Positions 26,986-38,219 are shown, counted from the first letter of the stretch. The stretch: 64,000 nucleotides of DNA from Chelativorans sp. Marseille-P2723 (GCF_902809845.1 NZ_CADDWI010000008.1:496001-560000), one strand, 5' to 3'. Translations and numbers: made by a program. Notes: a model not told the origin generated them from the letters alone.

Positions 26986-27897
26986 ATGGACCGTTTCGAA
27001 CATGACAGGATGTTCATGGCTGTTATCGAGATGGGCAGCTTCGTTGCTGCCGCCGGGCAGCTCGGCACCAGCTCTGGACAAGCATCCAAGCTGGTCTCGC
27101 GACTCGAAGCTGAGCTCGGGGTCCAGTTGCTCAATCGCACCACGCGCTCGGTCCAGCCCACAGCGGAAGGGCGCGCCTATTACGAGCGTCTCAAGCCGCT
27201 GATCGATGAGTTTGATGCCCTTGACAGCGATATTCGGAATATCTCCCGATCGCCCCGGGGGCGGATTCGCGTCACTGCGCCGCTTACATTTGGGGTGGTC
27301 GAACTTGCCCCCGCGCTCAATGCGTTCGCCGCAGAATATCCGGACATTGAGCTCGACGTTAGCTTTACCGATCGCGTGGTGAATGTTGTAGAAGAGGGTT
27401 TCGACATGGCGGTGCGAGTTGGCCGACCCTCTGATTCAAGTCTCATCATCCGCAGGCTCTGCGCGGTCCGGATTGCGACGGTTGCGGCCCCGTCCTATCT
27501 TGAGCAGCACGGTGAGCCCGAAGCGCCGGACGATCTTTCCGGCCACAGCTGTATTCTTGATCCGAACTTTCGCGACGTGAAACGCTGGCCCTTTAGGAAC
27601 AGCGCTGGAGAAGCAGCCAACATTGCCGTGAACGGGCGCATCCGCTATTCGAATGCCGAAGCTTGCCTTCGAGCGGCTGAAGCCGGTCTTGGCATAGCCT
27701 GCGTGCCCGGTTTTGTCGCGGGGGAGGCCATCCGCGATGGCCGCGTGGTGCGCATCCTGCAGAAGTTTGAGACCGAACCCTATGATGTTCACATCCTTTA
27801 TCCCCACAGCCGCCACCTAGCCACGAAGGTACGGCTTCTCGTCGACACACTGGTTGAGCGGTACCGCGACACGCCGCATTGGGAACAGGGTTGGTAG
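26986..27897 (+). CDS. LysR-family transcriptional regulator
   Basis: This 303-residue protein starts at an ATG preceded by GGCAGGGGGG. Residues about 1-60 form the winged helix-turn-helix (MFMAVIEMGSFVAAAGQL, SGQASKLVSRLEAELG, LLNRTTRSVQPTAEG). From about 90 on is the periplasmic-binding-like effector domain, including DMAVRVGRPSDSSL and AEAGLGIACVPGF. It lies just upstream of, and on the same strand as, genes for an F420-reductase-like protein, DoxX and a glutathionyl-hydroquinone reductase. It most likely controls these in response to quinone-like or electrophilic compounds. Confidence 0.92.
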   Translation: MDRFEHDRMFMAVIEMGSFVAAAGQLGTSSGQASKLVSRLEAELGVQLLNRTTRSVQPTAEGRAYYERLKPLIDEFDALDSDIRNISRSPRGRIRVTAPLTFGVVELAPALNAFAAEYPDIELDVSFTDRVVNVVEEGFDMAVRVGRPSDSSLIIRRLCAVRIATVAAPSYLEQHGEPEAPDDLSGHSCILDPNFRDVKRWPFRNSAGEAANIAVNGRIRYSNAEACLRAAEAGLGIACVPGFVAGEAIRDGRVVRILQKFETEPYDVHILYPHSRHLATKVRLLVDTLVERYRDTPHWEQGW

Positions 27898-28011
27898 ATT
27901 GCTTCCAGAATGGAAGATATGATCTTCCTCCCGGTCTGATTATCATCGCATCCAGTTAGAGCCATCTTCTTGTCACACGGACCCCAGCGGTCATCGACAA
28001 GGAGAACCAGC

Positions 28012-28641
28012 ATGAATGTTTCGATCATCGGCGCAGGCAACATGGCCAAAGGCCTTGCGGCAGTTTTCACTGCAGCCGGCCACCGCGTCACCATTGCCGC
28101 CCGAGACAAGGTCAAGGGCGAAGCAGCCGCACAGGAGGCTGGTAACGGCGCAACGGCAGGATCAATCGCCGAGGCCGCAGCGGCGGATATTGTGGTTCTT
28201 GCAGTGCCCTATCAAGGTGCCTTCGAGGCGATCGAGGCTGCGGGAGGGCTCGTAGGCAAGATCGTGATCGACATCACCAATCCCATGACTGAGGACTTTT
28301 CGGGCTTAAGCATCGGCCACACGACGAGCGCTGCTGAGGAAATACAGAAGAAGTTCCCGCACGCCCGTCTGGTGAAGGCATTCAACACTGTCTTCGCCCA
28401 GGTGCTGCAGAACGGCGGGAAGATCGCGGGCAAGCCCGTCACAGTGTTCGTCGCCGGCGACGATGCGGAAGCCAGAACAAAGGTGGTGGAGCTCGCACAA
28501 GATGCAGGCTTTGAAACGCAGGTGACAGGTAGCCTCTCCACCGCGCGGTATCTCGAACCAGTAGCCGCACTCAACATCACCCTTGGCTATGGCCTTGGCC
28601 ACGGTGTGGCCATCGCACCAACCTGGCAGCGCGCTGCCTGA
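28012..28641 (+). CDS. NADP-binding F420-reductase-like oxidoreductase
   Basis: This 209-residue protein starts at the ATG at 28012 with a strong AAGGAGA ribosome binding site. The Rossmann motif is IIGAGNMAKGLA at residues 4-15, followed by ITIAARD-type cofactor-binding residues. The single domain corresponds to the 'NADP oxidoreductase coenzyme F420-dependent' family; with no F420 genes in view, an NADPH-dependent quinone or flavin substrate is equally likely. KAFNTVFAQVL and SARYLEP-like segments are typical. It heads the operon with DoxX and the GST-like gene. Confidence 0.85.
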   Translation: MNVSIIGAGNMAKGLAAVFTAAGHRVTIAARDKVKGEAAAQEAGNGATAGSIAEAAAADIVVLAVPYQGAFEAIEAAGGLVGKIVIDITNPMTEDFSGLSIGHTTSAAEEIQKKFPHARLVKAFNTVFAQVLQNGGKIAGKPVTVFVAGDDAEARTKVVELAQDAGFETQVTGSLSTARYLEPVAALNITLGYGLGHGVAIAPTWQRAA

Positions 28642-28668
28642 ACCCGATCATCCAAGGAGATTTTCACC

Positions 28669-29112
28669 ATGAGCGACGTCACTATTCGAAACTCGGTCAA
28701 CTCATCCATAGTAGAAGGCGTTACCAATGCCGATCTTGCGGCAGCGATACTTCGCTTCTCAATGGGCGTCCTGTTTCTGGCCCATGCCGGCCTGAAGATC
28801 TTCATCTTCACGCCCGCAGGGACGGTGGCCTATTTTGGCAGCCTGGGATTACCCGGCGGGCTTGCCTATCTGGTGTTAGGCGCCGAACTGCTCGGCGGTA
28901 TCGCACTCATCCTCGGCCTGTGGACCCGGTGGGTGTCGCTTGCCTTGGTGCCGATTCTGCTCGGTTCCATCTACACGCCCCACGGCGCCGCAGGCTTCTT
29001 CTTCTCCAATGAGGGGGGCGGCTGGGAATTTCCGATGTTCTGGGCGATCACCCTGATCGTGCAGGCACTGCTGGGCGATGGCGCCTTCTCGCTAAAGCGC
29101 GCCAGAGACTGA
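28669..29112 (+). CDS. DoxX-family membrane protein
   Basis: This 147-residue protein has four predicted membrane helices (about 22-45, 58-82, 86-105 and 118-138). LRFSMGVLFLAHAGLKI opens the DoxX domain, followed by LVLGAELLGGIALILGLWTR, the family core. DoxX/YqjF proteins are small inner-membrane proteins linked to quinone or thiosulfate redox. It lies 27 bases after the F420-reductase-like gene with an AAGGAGA ribosome binding site. In E. coli the relative yqjF sits next to yqjG, as here. Confidence 0.88.
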   Translation: MSDVTIRNSVNSSIVEGVTNADLAAAILRFSMGVLFLAHAGLKIFIFTPAGTVAYFGSLGLPGGLAYLVLGAELLGGIALILGLWTRWVSLALVPILLGSIYTPHGAAGFFFSNEGGGWEFPMFWAITLIVQALLGDGAFSLKRARD

Positions 29113-29205
29113 CGATCTGAAAATCTGGAGGGCGTGGAACCTAAACGTGCCTCCTTCATCACGAGTTTTGCGGCGGGCGCCGGTTCAACGCTCAAGGAGA
29201 GGATC

Positions 29206-30153
29206 ATGCTGATCAATGGCAAATGGGTGGCGGACTGGCAACCCGTCCAAGCGAAGGACGAAAAGGGTGGTTTCGTCCGGCAGACTTCAAGTTTCCGCAA
29301 CTGGATCACGCCCGATGGCAGCGCCGGCCCAACGGGCGACGGTGGCTTTCCGGCTGAAAAAGGGCGCTATCATCTTTACGTGGCGCTGATCTGCCCCTGG
29401 GCTTCCCGCACGCTCATGGGGCGCATGCTGAAGGGCCTGGGTGATGTGATCTCCGTTTCCGTGGTTGAACCGGAATTGTCGGCTCAGGGCTGGCGCTTCA
29501 AAGAGCCCGATGAGATCACCGGCGTCACCTATATGCACGAACTCTATACCCGCGCTGATCCCACCATCTCAGGCCGCGCAACCGTTCCCCTTCTTTGGGA
29601 CAAGCAGCGCGGCACCATCGTCAACAATGAGTCTGCCGAGATTCTGCGAATGATGAATTCCGGTTTCGGCGACCTCGCGGACCCGACACATGACCTCTAC
29701 CCGGCTGATTTGCGGGAGGAGATCGATGCGCTTAACGCCCGAATTTATCCAAGCCTCAACAATGGCGTCTATCGCGCAGGCTTTGCCACAACGCAAATTG
29801 CCTATGAAGAGGCGTTTTATCAGGTCTTCGGGATGTTTGACGAACTGGAAGCCCTTCTCGGTGATGGACGACGCTTTCTGCTCGGCGAGCGCCTGACCGA
29901 GGCCGACATCAGGCTGTTCGTGACGCTGGTGCGTTTCGATGTCGCCTATCATGGCCTCTTCAAGTGCAATTTACGCCGCTTGGCTGACTATAGTACACTG
30001 TCTGATTATCAGGCGCGCATCCTTGCACTGCCCGGTATGCGGGAGACGGTCGACATCGATCACATCAAGCGCGGCTATTATTCAGTCAAGGCTCTCAATC
30101 CGACAGGAATTGTCCCCGTGGGACCGGCATTGCCGGCCACGCTGGCTGCGTAG
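29206..30153 (+). CDS. glutathionyl-hydroquinone reductase (YqjG/ECM4-like glutathione transferase)
   Basis: The start at 29206 (MLINGKWVADWQ) has an AAGGAGAGG ribosome binding site, giving 315 residues, normal for this class. The catalytic motif CPWASR near residue 65 uses its cysteine to remove glutathione from glutathionyl-hydroquinones. Other family marks are TVPLLWDKQ with VNNESAEILRM (thioredoxin fold and glutathione site) and the C-terminal helical domain with LTEADIRLFVTLVRFD. It ends the LysR-linked redox cluster. The role in quinone detoxification is known for the family and inferred here. Confidence 0.93.
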   Translation: MLINGKWVADWQPVQAKDEKGGFVRQTSSFRNWITPDGSAGPTGDGGFPAEKGRYHLYVALICPWASRTLMGRMLKGLGDVISVSVVEPELSAQGWRFKEPDEITGVTYMHELYTRADPTISGRATVPLLWDKQRGTIVNNESAEILRMMNSGFGDLADPTHDLYPADLREEIDALNARIYPSLNNGVYRAGFATTQIAYEEAFYQVFGMFDELEALLGDGRRFLLGERLTEADIRLFVTLVRFDVAYHGLFKCNLRRLADYSTLSDYQARILALPGMRETVDIDHIKRGYYSVKALNPTGIVPVGPALPATLAA

Positions 30154-30292
30154 CCAAGACTTGGGTAGACTACCTTATGCCCAACAGTGGCGATTATTTG
30201 TAATAATAACTGCTCCATGTCGATAGATCTACGCCGGCTGCTGCTAGTGAGCGGAGCAGGACATATGGCTTCTTTCTGCCCTGCCGGTTCCT

Positions 30293-30733
30293 TTATCGCT
30301 CCAGTCTCAACAACTCGAAGGGCAAGCCGTTGTCGTCGATGTCTCTGCGGGAGACCTCTCGGAAACCAAGACGCTTATAAAACCGGCTTGCTCCTTTATT
30401 GAGGGAGTAGACCTCAAGCTCCAGGCGACCCTTAAGCCTGGCCGCATGTTCGACGAGCGCGCGGCCGATCCCCTGGGCATGAAAGGCCGGATCCACGAAC
30501 AGGCCCCCGATGAACCCGTCGAGCAACCCGATGAAACCGACCGGCAGTTCATTACAAGTGGCAACCCAGTTCTCCGCCCTCGGCAGGTAAATCGCCGCAA
30601 CAGCCTTCGCCTGTTCGTCCAATTGCTGTTCGGTAAAGAAGGGGTGCCCAACAATGGAGGCTTGCCGCCAGATTTCGAGCAAACGTGGTTTGTCATTCGG
30701 CTGGTAGGGCCGAATCTCCAGTTCGATACTCAT
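30293..30733 (-). CDS. GNAT-family N-acetyltransferase
   Basis: This 146-residue protein begins MSIELEIRPYQPNDKPRL. The acetyl-CoA motif is in GLFVDPAFHAQGIGRALVEHA, and ASRFYKRLGFREVSRRD is the closing strand pair. The family resembles YjaB-type acetyltransferases. The substrate is unknown. It is convergent with the preceding redox cluster and stands alone. Confidence 0.88.
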   Translation of the reverse strand: MSIELEIRPYQPNDKPRLLEIWRQASIVGHPFFTEQQLDEQAKAVAAIYLPRAENWVATCNELPVGFIGLLDGFIGGLFVDPAFHAQGIGRALVEHAARLKGRLELEVYSLNKGASRFYKRLGFREVSRRDIDDNGLPFELLRLER

Positions 30734-30949
30734 TTCAGATATCCGCCAGTAGAGCGCTTAAGCGCGCAGGTCCATGTTCGGCCGTGGAGGCCGCTCCGCC
30801 CGTCGACGGGCTGATCCTGTCATATGCCGCTGCGCATAAGTCTCCTTACCGACTGAGCCAGAAATACAGCTTAAGATAATAGGAGGCAACTCGGTGATGG
30901 TGGACAGGTACACAAAAAACAAAGGAGCCGCTTTGGCTTGGCTTCGGTC

Positions 30950-32116
30950 TCACCGCCGCGCTGCCGCAAGCCCTTTCTCGATATCTGCTTTCAGATCCTC
31001 TACATCCTCCAGCCCGATCTGCAGGCGGATGACTGGGCCCGGGTAAGAGCCGTTGGTTATGGTCCGGTCGGACAGCGAGACATGAACGGCGAGGCTCTCA
31101 TAGCCGCCCCAAGAATAGCCAAGACCGAAGATTTCCAGGGCATCGAGGAAGGCGTGTGCTTCTGCCCCTCCGCCCTGTGAAAGCACGAAGGAGAAAATGC
31201 CGCTTGAGCCTGAAAAATCACGTTTCCATAGTGCGTGGCCGGGATGGGAGGGCAGGGCAGGATGTAACACCTGCGCAACGCCGGGCTGACCCTCCAGCCA
31301 GCGCGCAATGGCAAGCGCGCTCTCCTGATGATGTGCAAGCCGCACGCCCATCGTCCTCAGACCACGAAGCACCTGATAGACATCATCCGGGCCTGCGCAC
31401 ACGCCAAGCGTGATGAAGGTCTCGTGCAACTGCTTCCAGCATTTCTCATTGGCCGAAACCGTCCCCAGAAGCACATCCGAATGCCCCGCCGGATATTTCG
31501 TGGCCGCATGAATTGATATGTCTACACCGTGGTCGAGCGGTCGGAAGTAGAGGGGGGTGGCCCACGTATTGTCCATCAGCACGATGGCACCGCCATTGTG
31601 GGCTGCCGCGGCAATCACGGGAATGTCCTGTATTTCGAACGTGTTAGAGGCCGGAGATTCGGTGAAGACGACCTTCGTGTTGGGCTTCATGAGGGCAGCA
31701 ATGTCAGCGCCCACCATCGGGTCATAATACTCTACCTCGACGCCAAGGCGTTTCAACATCGTGTCAGCGAAGTGGCGCGTCGGATTATAGACAGAATCGA
31801 CGATCAGCGCATGATCCCCGGCGGAAAGAAAAGCTAGGAGCGGCACGCAGACCGCCGCGAGGCCGGAGGGGACGATAATGGTTCCGGCCGAGCCTTCAAG
31901 CTCGTCCACCGCTTTCGCCAGCGCGTCCGTCGTGGGCGTGCCGCGCGTGCCATAGGTGTATTGCTGGGACCGGCTGGCCATGGTCGCCGCATCGGGAAAA
32001 AGCACCGTCGAGCCGTGCACTACCGGCGGATTGACAAAGCCGAAGAAATCGCGCGGGTTGTTGCCCATATGGGCCAGCCTGGTGTTGACGCCCTTTTTGC
32101 GATGGTTATCCGCCAT
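30950..32116 (-). CDS. metC: cystathionine beta-lyase
   Basis: This 388-residue PLP enzyme cleaves cystathionine to homocysteine, pyruvate and ammonia in methionine synthesis. The ATG at 32116 (MADNHRKKGVNTRL) has a GGAG site 9 bases upstream; a GTG at 32131 is an alternative. Family features are the YTYGTRGTPTTDAL substrate loop, LMDNTWATPLYFRPLDHG, and the PLP lysine in the HAATKYPAGHSD segment. YSWGGYESL near the C-terminus is typical for MetC. It is divergent from the aap operon. Confidence 0.93.
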   Translation of the reverse strand: MADNHRKKGVNTRLAHMGNNPRDFFGFVNPPVVHGSTVLFPDAATMASRSQQYTYGTRGTPTTDALAKAVDELEGSAGTIIVPSGLAAVCVPLLAFLSAGDHALIVDSVYNPTRHFADTMLKRLGVEVEYYDPMVGADIAALMKPNTKVVFTESPASNTFEIQDIPVIAAAAHNGGAIVLMDNTWATPLYFRPLDHGVDISIHAATKYPAGHSDVLLGTVSANEKCWKQLHETFITLGVCAGPDDVYQVLRGLRTMGVRLAHHQESALAIARWLEGQPGVAQVLHPALPSHPGHALWKRDFSGSSGIFSFVLSQGGGAEAHAFLDALEIFGLGYSWGGYESLAVHVSLSDRTITNGSYPGPVIRLQIGLEDVEDLKADIEKGLAAARR

Positions 32117-32345
32117 ATCGACAGTCTCCACTCCTGCTGTTTCCGGATTTACGGCTTAGTGGCTCCCCTGCATTATCACAAGGCCGGGCGAGCGTTTCAT
32201 TCGTTCTTGACCAAGGCGAGATTATCGCATTCGATGGGTGCCGTGATTTGGAGGAGAAGCGTGCTCGCCACCGTCAGGCGGGCGTCAGCTTCGGTTGTTT
32301 TAGTTTAGGGGATTAAGCCCTGCTTAAGAATAGGGTCGATTGATC

Positions 32346-33368
32346 ATGCAGAAATTAATAAAGACGCTGCTTGGTTCGGTTGTTGTCGCGCTGGCCGCCA
32401 GCTCGGTTTCCGCGGCGACGCTTGACGATGTGAAGAATAGGGGCGCGCTGCGCTGCGGCATCAATACCGGCTTGCCGGGCTTCGCCTTCCAGAATGACCG
32501 CGGCGAATGGGAGGGTATGGACATTGACTACTGCAAGGCCGTCGCGGCTGCGATCTTCGATGGCGATGCGGGCAAGGTCGAATATACCCCCCTTTCGGCG
32601 GTTCAAAGGTTCCCGGCGCTGCAGAACAACGAGATCGACCTGCTTGCCCGCAACACGACCTGGACCATGAATAGGGATACCGCGCTGGGGCTCAATTTTG
32701 TCGGCGTTAACTATTATGACGGACAGGGCTTCATGGTGCGCAAGGATCTGAACGTCACCTCGGCCCTGCAGCTTTCGGGCGCGACCGTATGCGTGCAGAG
32801 CGGCACGACAACCGAGCTCAACCTGACAGACTATTTCCGCGCCAACAACATGGAATTCAATCCGGTGGTCATCGAGGCGCAGAATGATGTCAATTCCGCC
32901 TACGAGCAGGGCCGCTGCGACGTGCTGACAACCGACGCTTCCGGCCTTTATGCAAGCCGCCTCGAACTGGCCAATCCTGACGAGCATGTGGTTCTGCCGG
33001 AGATCATCTCCAAGGAGCCGCTGGGTCCTGTCGTCCGGCAGGGCGATGAACAATGGTTCGACATTGTCAAATGGGTTCATTTCGGGCTCCTGAATGCGGA
33101 GGAACTCGGCGTCACCCAGGACAATGTGGAAGAACTTGCGGCAAATTCCGACAATCCGGACATTCGCCGGCTGCTGGGCAGCGACGGGACCTTCGGCGAA
33201 GATGTTGGTCTCAGTAATGAGTGGATGGTGCACGCCATCAAGGCCGTCGGCAATTATGGCGAGATCTTCGACCGCAATATCGGCCCCGATACCCCGCTAA
33301 AGATCCAGCGCGGCATCAACGCCCTGTGGACGAAGGGCGGCCTGCAATACGCGCCGCCGATCCGCTGA
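32346..33368 (+). CDS. aapJ: general L-amino acid ABC transporter, substrate-binding protein
   Basis: This 340-residue protein begins with a Sec signal peptide ending at about residue 23 (VALAASSVSA, then ATLDDV). The solute-binding domain has GALRCGINTGLPGFAF, EGMDIDYCKAVAAAIF and the ligand loop LLARNTTWTMNRD, all typical of AapJ/BztA. It binds a wide range of L-amino acids in the periplasm and delivers them to AapQM. It is the first gene of aapJQMP. A GC-rich segment with short inverted repeats (33370-33450) before aapQ may stabilise the aapJ mRNA end. Confidence 0.96.
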   Translation: MQKLIKTLLGSVVVALAASSVSAATLDDVKNRGALRCGINTGLPGFAFQNDRGEWEGMDIDYCKAVAAAIFDGDAGKVEYTPLSAVQRFPALQNNEIDLLARNTTWTMNRDTALGLNFVGVNYYDGQGFMVRKDLNVTSALQLSGATVCVQSGTTTELNLTDYFRANNMEFNPVVIEAQNDVNSAYEQGRCDVLTTDASGLYASRLELANPDEHVVLPEIISKEPLGPVVRQGDEQWFDIVKWVHFGLLNAEELGVTQDNVEELAANSDNPDIRRLLGSDGTFGEDVGLSNEWMVHAIKAVGNYGEIFDRNIGPDTPLKIQRGINALWTKGGLQYAPPIR

Positions 33369-33474
33369 GCAAAGGACGGAAGCCCGCGCACCGCTAAGCG
33401 CGAGCCCGGCGTCGGGTTGCTGCAGGCGAAAGCGCGGGTGAGCCGTGCCTTGGCCGCGGCTCCTGGAGCGTTCT

Positions 33475-34665
33475 ATGACCGTCGATACAGAATCTCGCAC
33501 CGGACCGCGCGAGCGCATTGCGCTCCTGCGCGACCCCCGCATGCGCGGGCTGATCATCCAGATCGTGATGATCGTCGCCATCCTGGCTTTCGCAGACTGG
33601 CTGGTCAACAATACGGTTCAAAACCTTAGCCGGGCAAACATTGCCTCGGGTTTCGGATTCCTGTCCTCCCGCGCAGGCTTCGATATCGGTCAGGTGCCGA
33701 TCGATTACACCGCCAATTCCACCTATGGCCGAGCGCTGCTGGTGGGCATCACCAATACGGTGATCGTCTCGCTCTCCGGGATCGTTCTCGCAACGATCGT
33801 CGGTTTCATCATTGGTATCGGGCGCCTTTCCCACAATTATCTCGTGCGGGGACTTTCCAGTATTTATGTGGAGACGTTCCGTAACATCCCGCCGCTGCTC
33901 GTCATCCTCTTTTGGTATTTCGGTGTCCTTACCGTATTGCCGCTGCCGAGAAACGCGGTGGGACTGCCCTTTGGCTCATATCTTTCTAATCGGGGGTTGC
34001 AGACGCCCTCGATCAACTTTGAACCGGCCGCGCTATTCACCCTGATTGCCTTTGTCGCCGGTGTTGCTGGCGCGATCGTCCTTGGGCGAGCAAACAGGCA
34101 GCAGCACATGAAGACCGGGCAACAACGTTCGCTCATCCTGCCCAATCTGGCCCTGATTCTCGGAGTGCCGCTTGCCGTTTTCGCACTTACCGGCTTCCCC
34201 GTTGCGGTCGAGTTCCCGACAGCGACGCGGTTTAACCTCGTTGGGGGCTGGAACGTATTGCCGGAGTTCCTCGCGCTTTTCCTCGCGCTTTCCTTCTACA
34301 CGGCCGCCTTTATCGCCGAAATCGTGCGCGGGGGAATTCTGGCCGTTTCATGGGGGCAGACGGAAGCAGCCTATGCGCTGGGCCTCAGGCGGGCGCAAAC
34401 GCTTCGCTTCGTCATCATTCCGCAGGCCTTCCGCGTCATCATTCCTCCGCTGACCAGCCAATATTTGAACCTGACAAAGAATTCCTCACTCGGCCTTGCC
34501 GTAGGTTATCCGGAGCTTGTGGCAGTCGGCTCAACGGTTCTCAACCAGACCGGCCAGTCGGTGGAGGTGGTGGCAATCTGGATGGTTGTTTATTTGGGCC
34601 TGAGTTTCGTTACCTCGGCGCTCATGAGCTGGTTCAACGCGCGCATGATGTTGCTGGAGCGGTAG
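33475..34665 (+). CDS. aapQ: general L-amino acid ABC transporter, permease
   Basis: This 396-residue inner-membrane protein starts at the ATG at 33475 with a GGAG site. It has an extended N-terminal half and the His/Glu/Gln-type permease domain in the C-terminal half. The EAA loop that contacts the ATPase is in [35 protein letters not shown] is characteristic of polar amino-acid permeases. It overlaps closely with aapM (one base between stop and start) and pairs with it to form the channel. Confidence 0.95.
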   Translation: MTVDTESRTGPRERIALLRDPRMRGLIIQIVMIVAILAFADWLVNNTVQNLSRANIASGFGFLSSRAGFDIGQVPIDYTANSTYGRALLVGITNTVIVSLSGIVLATIVGFIIGIGRLSHNYLVRGLSSIYVETFRNIPPLLVILFWYFGVLTVLPLPRNAVGLPFGSYLSNRGLQTPSINFEPAALFTLIAFVAGVAGAIVLGRANRQQHMKTGQQRSLILPNLALILGVPLAVFALTGFPVAVEFPTATRFNLVGGWNVLPEFLALFLALSFYTAAFIAEIVRGGILAVSWGQTEAAYALGLRRAQTLRFVIIPQAFRVIIPPLTSQYLNLTKNSSLGLAVGYPELVAVGSTVLNQTGQSVEVVAIWMVVYLGLSFVTSALMSWFNARMMLLER

Positions 34666-34666
34666 A

Positions 34667-36157
34667 ATGGAAAAACAGTTCCAAGCTCATATTGCCCGCG
34701 ATGAGAAAAGGCCGATGCCGCCGCCGGGAGAGCAGGGCCTGCTGGCGGCGCTGCGCAAGAACCTTTTCGCAACCTGGTTCGATTCCCTTCTGACGGTTGT
34801 TCTTGGCCTTGGCTCCGTCTGGGTGGCGTGGAAGCTCATCCAGTGGGGCCTGGTAACGGCGGTATTCACAGGGGAGGACCGGCAGGCCTGCCTTACCACC
34901 GACGGAGGACCGGTCGGAGCCTGCTGGGCCTTCGTGAATGCCAAAATAGGCCAGTTCATCTATGGGCGCTATCCGCTGGCGGAGCGCTGGCGGGTCGACC
35001 TGACGCTGCTTCTGCTTGCCACCCTTGCGTTGCCTCTTGCCATCCCGCGGGCTCCTTTCAAGCGCCTGAACGCGAGCTTGCTCATAGGGGTGTTTCCCTT
35101 CGTTGCATTGGTACTGCTCACGGGCGGGAATTTTGACATGAACGTCGGCTGGATCGTACTGCTGTTCATAGCCGCTGCCTTCGCGTCCGCTACTTTGGCG
35201 GCAGGCACTGCCGGCGCTCTTTCCGGCCGTCTCAAGGGCGCCTACAGGCTGGCGCTGGCGGCTCTCGTCCTTCTTCTTGCGTCCATTATCCTGCCGGGAT
35301 CGGATATCCGGCTTCCGATCTTCGAACTCCCTCTGCTGTCATTGGCTGCGTTGCTGGCTGCGCTTGCATCCATCGGCCTAAGCGTAGTCGCCGCGCGCGG
35401 GGGCCTGAAAAGGTCTTTCATGCCATTCCGGGTCTTCATGCCGTCGGTCTTCGCCGTAGCACTTGTGGCACTGCTCACGAGTGATTTCCACTTGATGCCG
35501 GTGTCCACCAATCTCTGGGGCGGGCTGATGCTGACTCTGGTGGTCGCGCTTACCGGGATCGCAGCCTCGCTTCCCCTCGGTATCCTGCTTGCACTTGGGC
35601 GCCGCTCGCACATGCCTGCCGTGCGGCTCCTCTGCGTCATCTTCATCGAATTTTGGCGCGGCGTGCCGCTTATCACCGTCCTCTTCATGTCGACCTTCAT
35701 GATCCCGCTTTTCCTGCCGGTGGGCATAACCTTCAACCAGTTGCTGCGGGCACTCATCGGAGTGGCGCTCTTTTCCGCAGCCTATATGGCTGAGGTAATG
35801 CGCGGCGGACTACAGGCGATCCCCAAGGGGCAGTATGAAGGGGCAATGGCGGTGGGCCTCAGCTACTGGCAGATGATGCGCCTCGTCATCATGCCGCAGG
35901 CGATCAAGCTCGTCATCCCGGGCATTGTTAACACCTTCATCGGCCTCTTTAAGGATACCAGCCTCGTCTATATCATCGGGCTCGCCGATCTTTTGGGAAC
36001 CGTACGGCGCGGTTTTTCGGATCCCAACTGGATCACACCGACCACGGCAGCAACAGGGCTCCTCTTCGCGGCATTCGTCTATTGGCTTTTCTGTTTTGGC
36101 ATGTCGCGCTATTCGATTTTCATGGAACGCCGGCTTGATACCGGTCACCGGCGATAA
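34667..36157 (+). CDS. aapM: general L-amino acid ABC transporter, permease
   Basis: This 496-residue protein has multiple membrane helices and a long central hydrophobic region typical of AapM, larger than the usual amino-acid permease. The conserved domain lies in the last 230 residues: [18 protein letters not shown], then the EAA loop [18 protein letters not shown]. The ATG follows the aapQ stop by one base, with GGAG inside aapQ, suggesting coupled translation. It forms the second channel subunit. Confidence 0.95.
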   Translation: MEKQFQAHIARDEKRPMPPPGEQGLLAALRKNLFATWFDSLLTVVLGLGSVWVAWKLIQWGLVTAVFTGEDRQACLTTDGGPVGACWAFVNAKIGQFIYGRYPLAERWRVDLTLLLLATLALPLAIPRAPFKRLNASLLIGVFPFVALVLLTGGNFDMNVGWIVLLFIAAAFASATLAAGTAGALSGRLKGAYRLALAALVLLLASIILPGSDIRLPIFELPLLSLAALLAALASIGLSVVAARGGLKRSFMPFRVFMPSVFAVALVALLTSDFHLMPVSTNLWGGLMLTLVVALTGIAASLPLGILLALGRRSHMPAVRLLCVIFIEFWRGVPLITVLFMSTFMIPLFLPVGITFNQLLRALIGVALFSAAYMAEVMRGGLQAIPKGQYEGAMAVGLSYWQMMRLVIMPQAIKLVIPGIVNTFIGLFKDTSLVYIIGLADLLGTVRRGFSDPNWITPTTAATGLLFAAFVYWLFCFGMSRYSIFMERRLDTGHRR

Positions 36158-36187
36158 CAGGCCGAAGTGCCGTTCAGGGGAAAAGAC

Positions 36188-36994
<807 letters not shown>

Positions 36995-37004
36995 CGAGGC
37001 GGAA

Positions 37005-38201
37005 TCACTCAACGGCGGCGGCCGCGTCATATCCGTAGAGCCAGTCGAGATCGGCAGCCAGCTTCTGCCCGTCCCGCAGCCGCAAGGCGAGATTGCGCGC
37101 AAACGCCACCGGGCCGCTTGCGTGCCAGACGAAGCGATTGAAGCTCCCGCGCCTTGCAACACGTGCAAGGCGGGGGCGCCTGAGACGCTCAAAATCGTGA
37201 AGCACCTGCGCCGCACCTCCGCGGAAGTAGAGCGCCGCCAGAGTGGCAGCGTCCTCGATGGCCATGGCAGCGCCCTGTGCAAGGTAGGGCGGCAATGCAT
37301 GAGCCGCATCGCCGATGAGGGCGAGCACGCCGGGATGGACCCAGCGGGCGCGGTTGCGTACCTCATGAACTGGCCACGTCGTCCATGCTCCAGCAGTCTT
37401 GATGAGCGACAGGAGGGGAGGGGCAGCGCGTTCGGTTTCTTTCAGAAGGTGGACCATGTCCGCGTCACTGGCCCACCCGCGGCTTAATTCCGGGCTGCGG
37501 GTGATCGCCACCAGGTTGATCTCCGAACCCCCACGCAGGGGATAGGCGATGAGATGAAAGTCCGGCGCAAGACAGGCTACGACTCCGTCAGACGGAAGTA
37601 TCGCTGCGGCCACGCCATTCGCTGCCTCCCTGCGCAGGATGGCGCGAAAGGCAGCCTGGCCGGTGAAGCGGCTGCCCCCGCCCGTGAGCTTCCGAAGCTG
37701 CGACCACACTCCATCTGCGCCAACCAGCAGCCGGCATGTGGCCTCTGAGGAACTGCGTTCTCCTCCGGCGGTGATAAAACGAACACCTTCCGGCTCAAAT
37801 GTCACATCGGTGACCGCCACGCCGGTTCTTAAAGTGATGGTGGCCGTTTCGGTGACGCAGTCGAGAAGGGCGCGCTGGAGGTCGGCGCGATGTGCCACCA
37901 TATAAGGCGCTCCCCACCGCCTTTCCGCTGCCTGGCCCAGCGGTATGGCGGCCAGTGTGTTGAGGCTTCCCGCGTCCTTAAGGAAGATGGCCTGCGGCCT
38001 CACGGACTTTCCTTCAAGCCGGGCAAGGACCCCCCACCGCTTCAGAAGACGGGTGGCGTTAGGAGAGAGTTGCAGTCCCGCGCCCACCTCCTCCAGACGC
38101 TCTGCGCGTTCCAAAATGGTAACGGATGCTCCGCCCGCGGCAAATGCAAGGGCCGCAGAAAGGCCGCCTATTCCCGCCCCAGCGATGACGATTTCATCCA
38201 T
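37005..38201 (-). CDS. FAD-dependent monooxygenase (salicylate/hydroxybenzoate hydroxylase-like)
   Basis: This 398-residue flavoprotein has the FAD motif IAGAGIGGLSAALAFA at residues 6-21, the second binding motif LLVGADGVWSQLR (DG type), and LIGDAAHALPPYLAQGAAMAIEDA, where the GDAAH motif contacts FAD ribose. This is the aromatic-ring hydroxylase group, which uses NAD(P)H and oxygen. The natural substrate is unknown. It lies 18 bases downstream of the zinc-finger gene on the same strand, so they are probably co-transcribed. Confidence 0.9.
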   Translation of the reverse strand: MDEIVIAGAGIGGLSAALAFAAGGASVTILERAERLEEVGAGLQLSPNATRLLKRWGVLARLEGKSVRPQAIFLKDAGSLNTLAAIPLGQAAERRWGAPYMVAHRADLQRALLDCVTETATITLRTGVAVTDVTFEPEGVRFITAGGERSSSEATCRLLVGADGVWSQLRKLTGGGSRFTGQAAFRAILRREAANGVAAAILPSDGVVACLAPDFHLIAYPLRGGSEINLVAITRSPELSRGWASDADMVHLLKETERAAPPLLSLIKTAGAWTTWPVHEVRNRARWVHPGVLALIGDAAHALPPYLAQGAAMAIEDAATLAALYFRGGAAQVLHDFERLRRPRLARVARRGSFNRFVWHASGPVAFARNLALRLRDGQKLAADLDWLYGYDAAAAVE

Positions 38202-38219
38202 GTGGGCAGCGCCAGGGCC

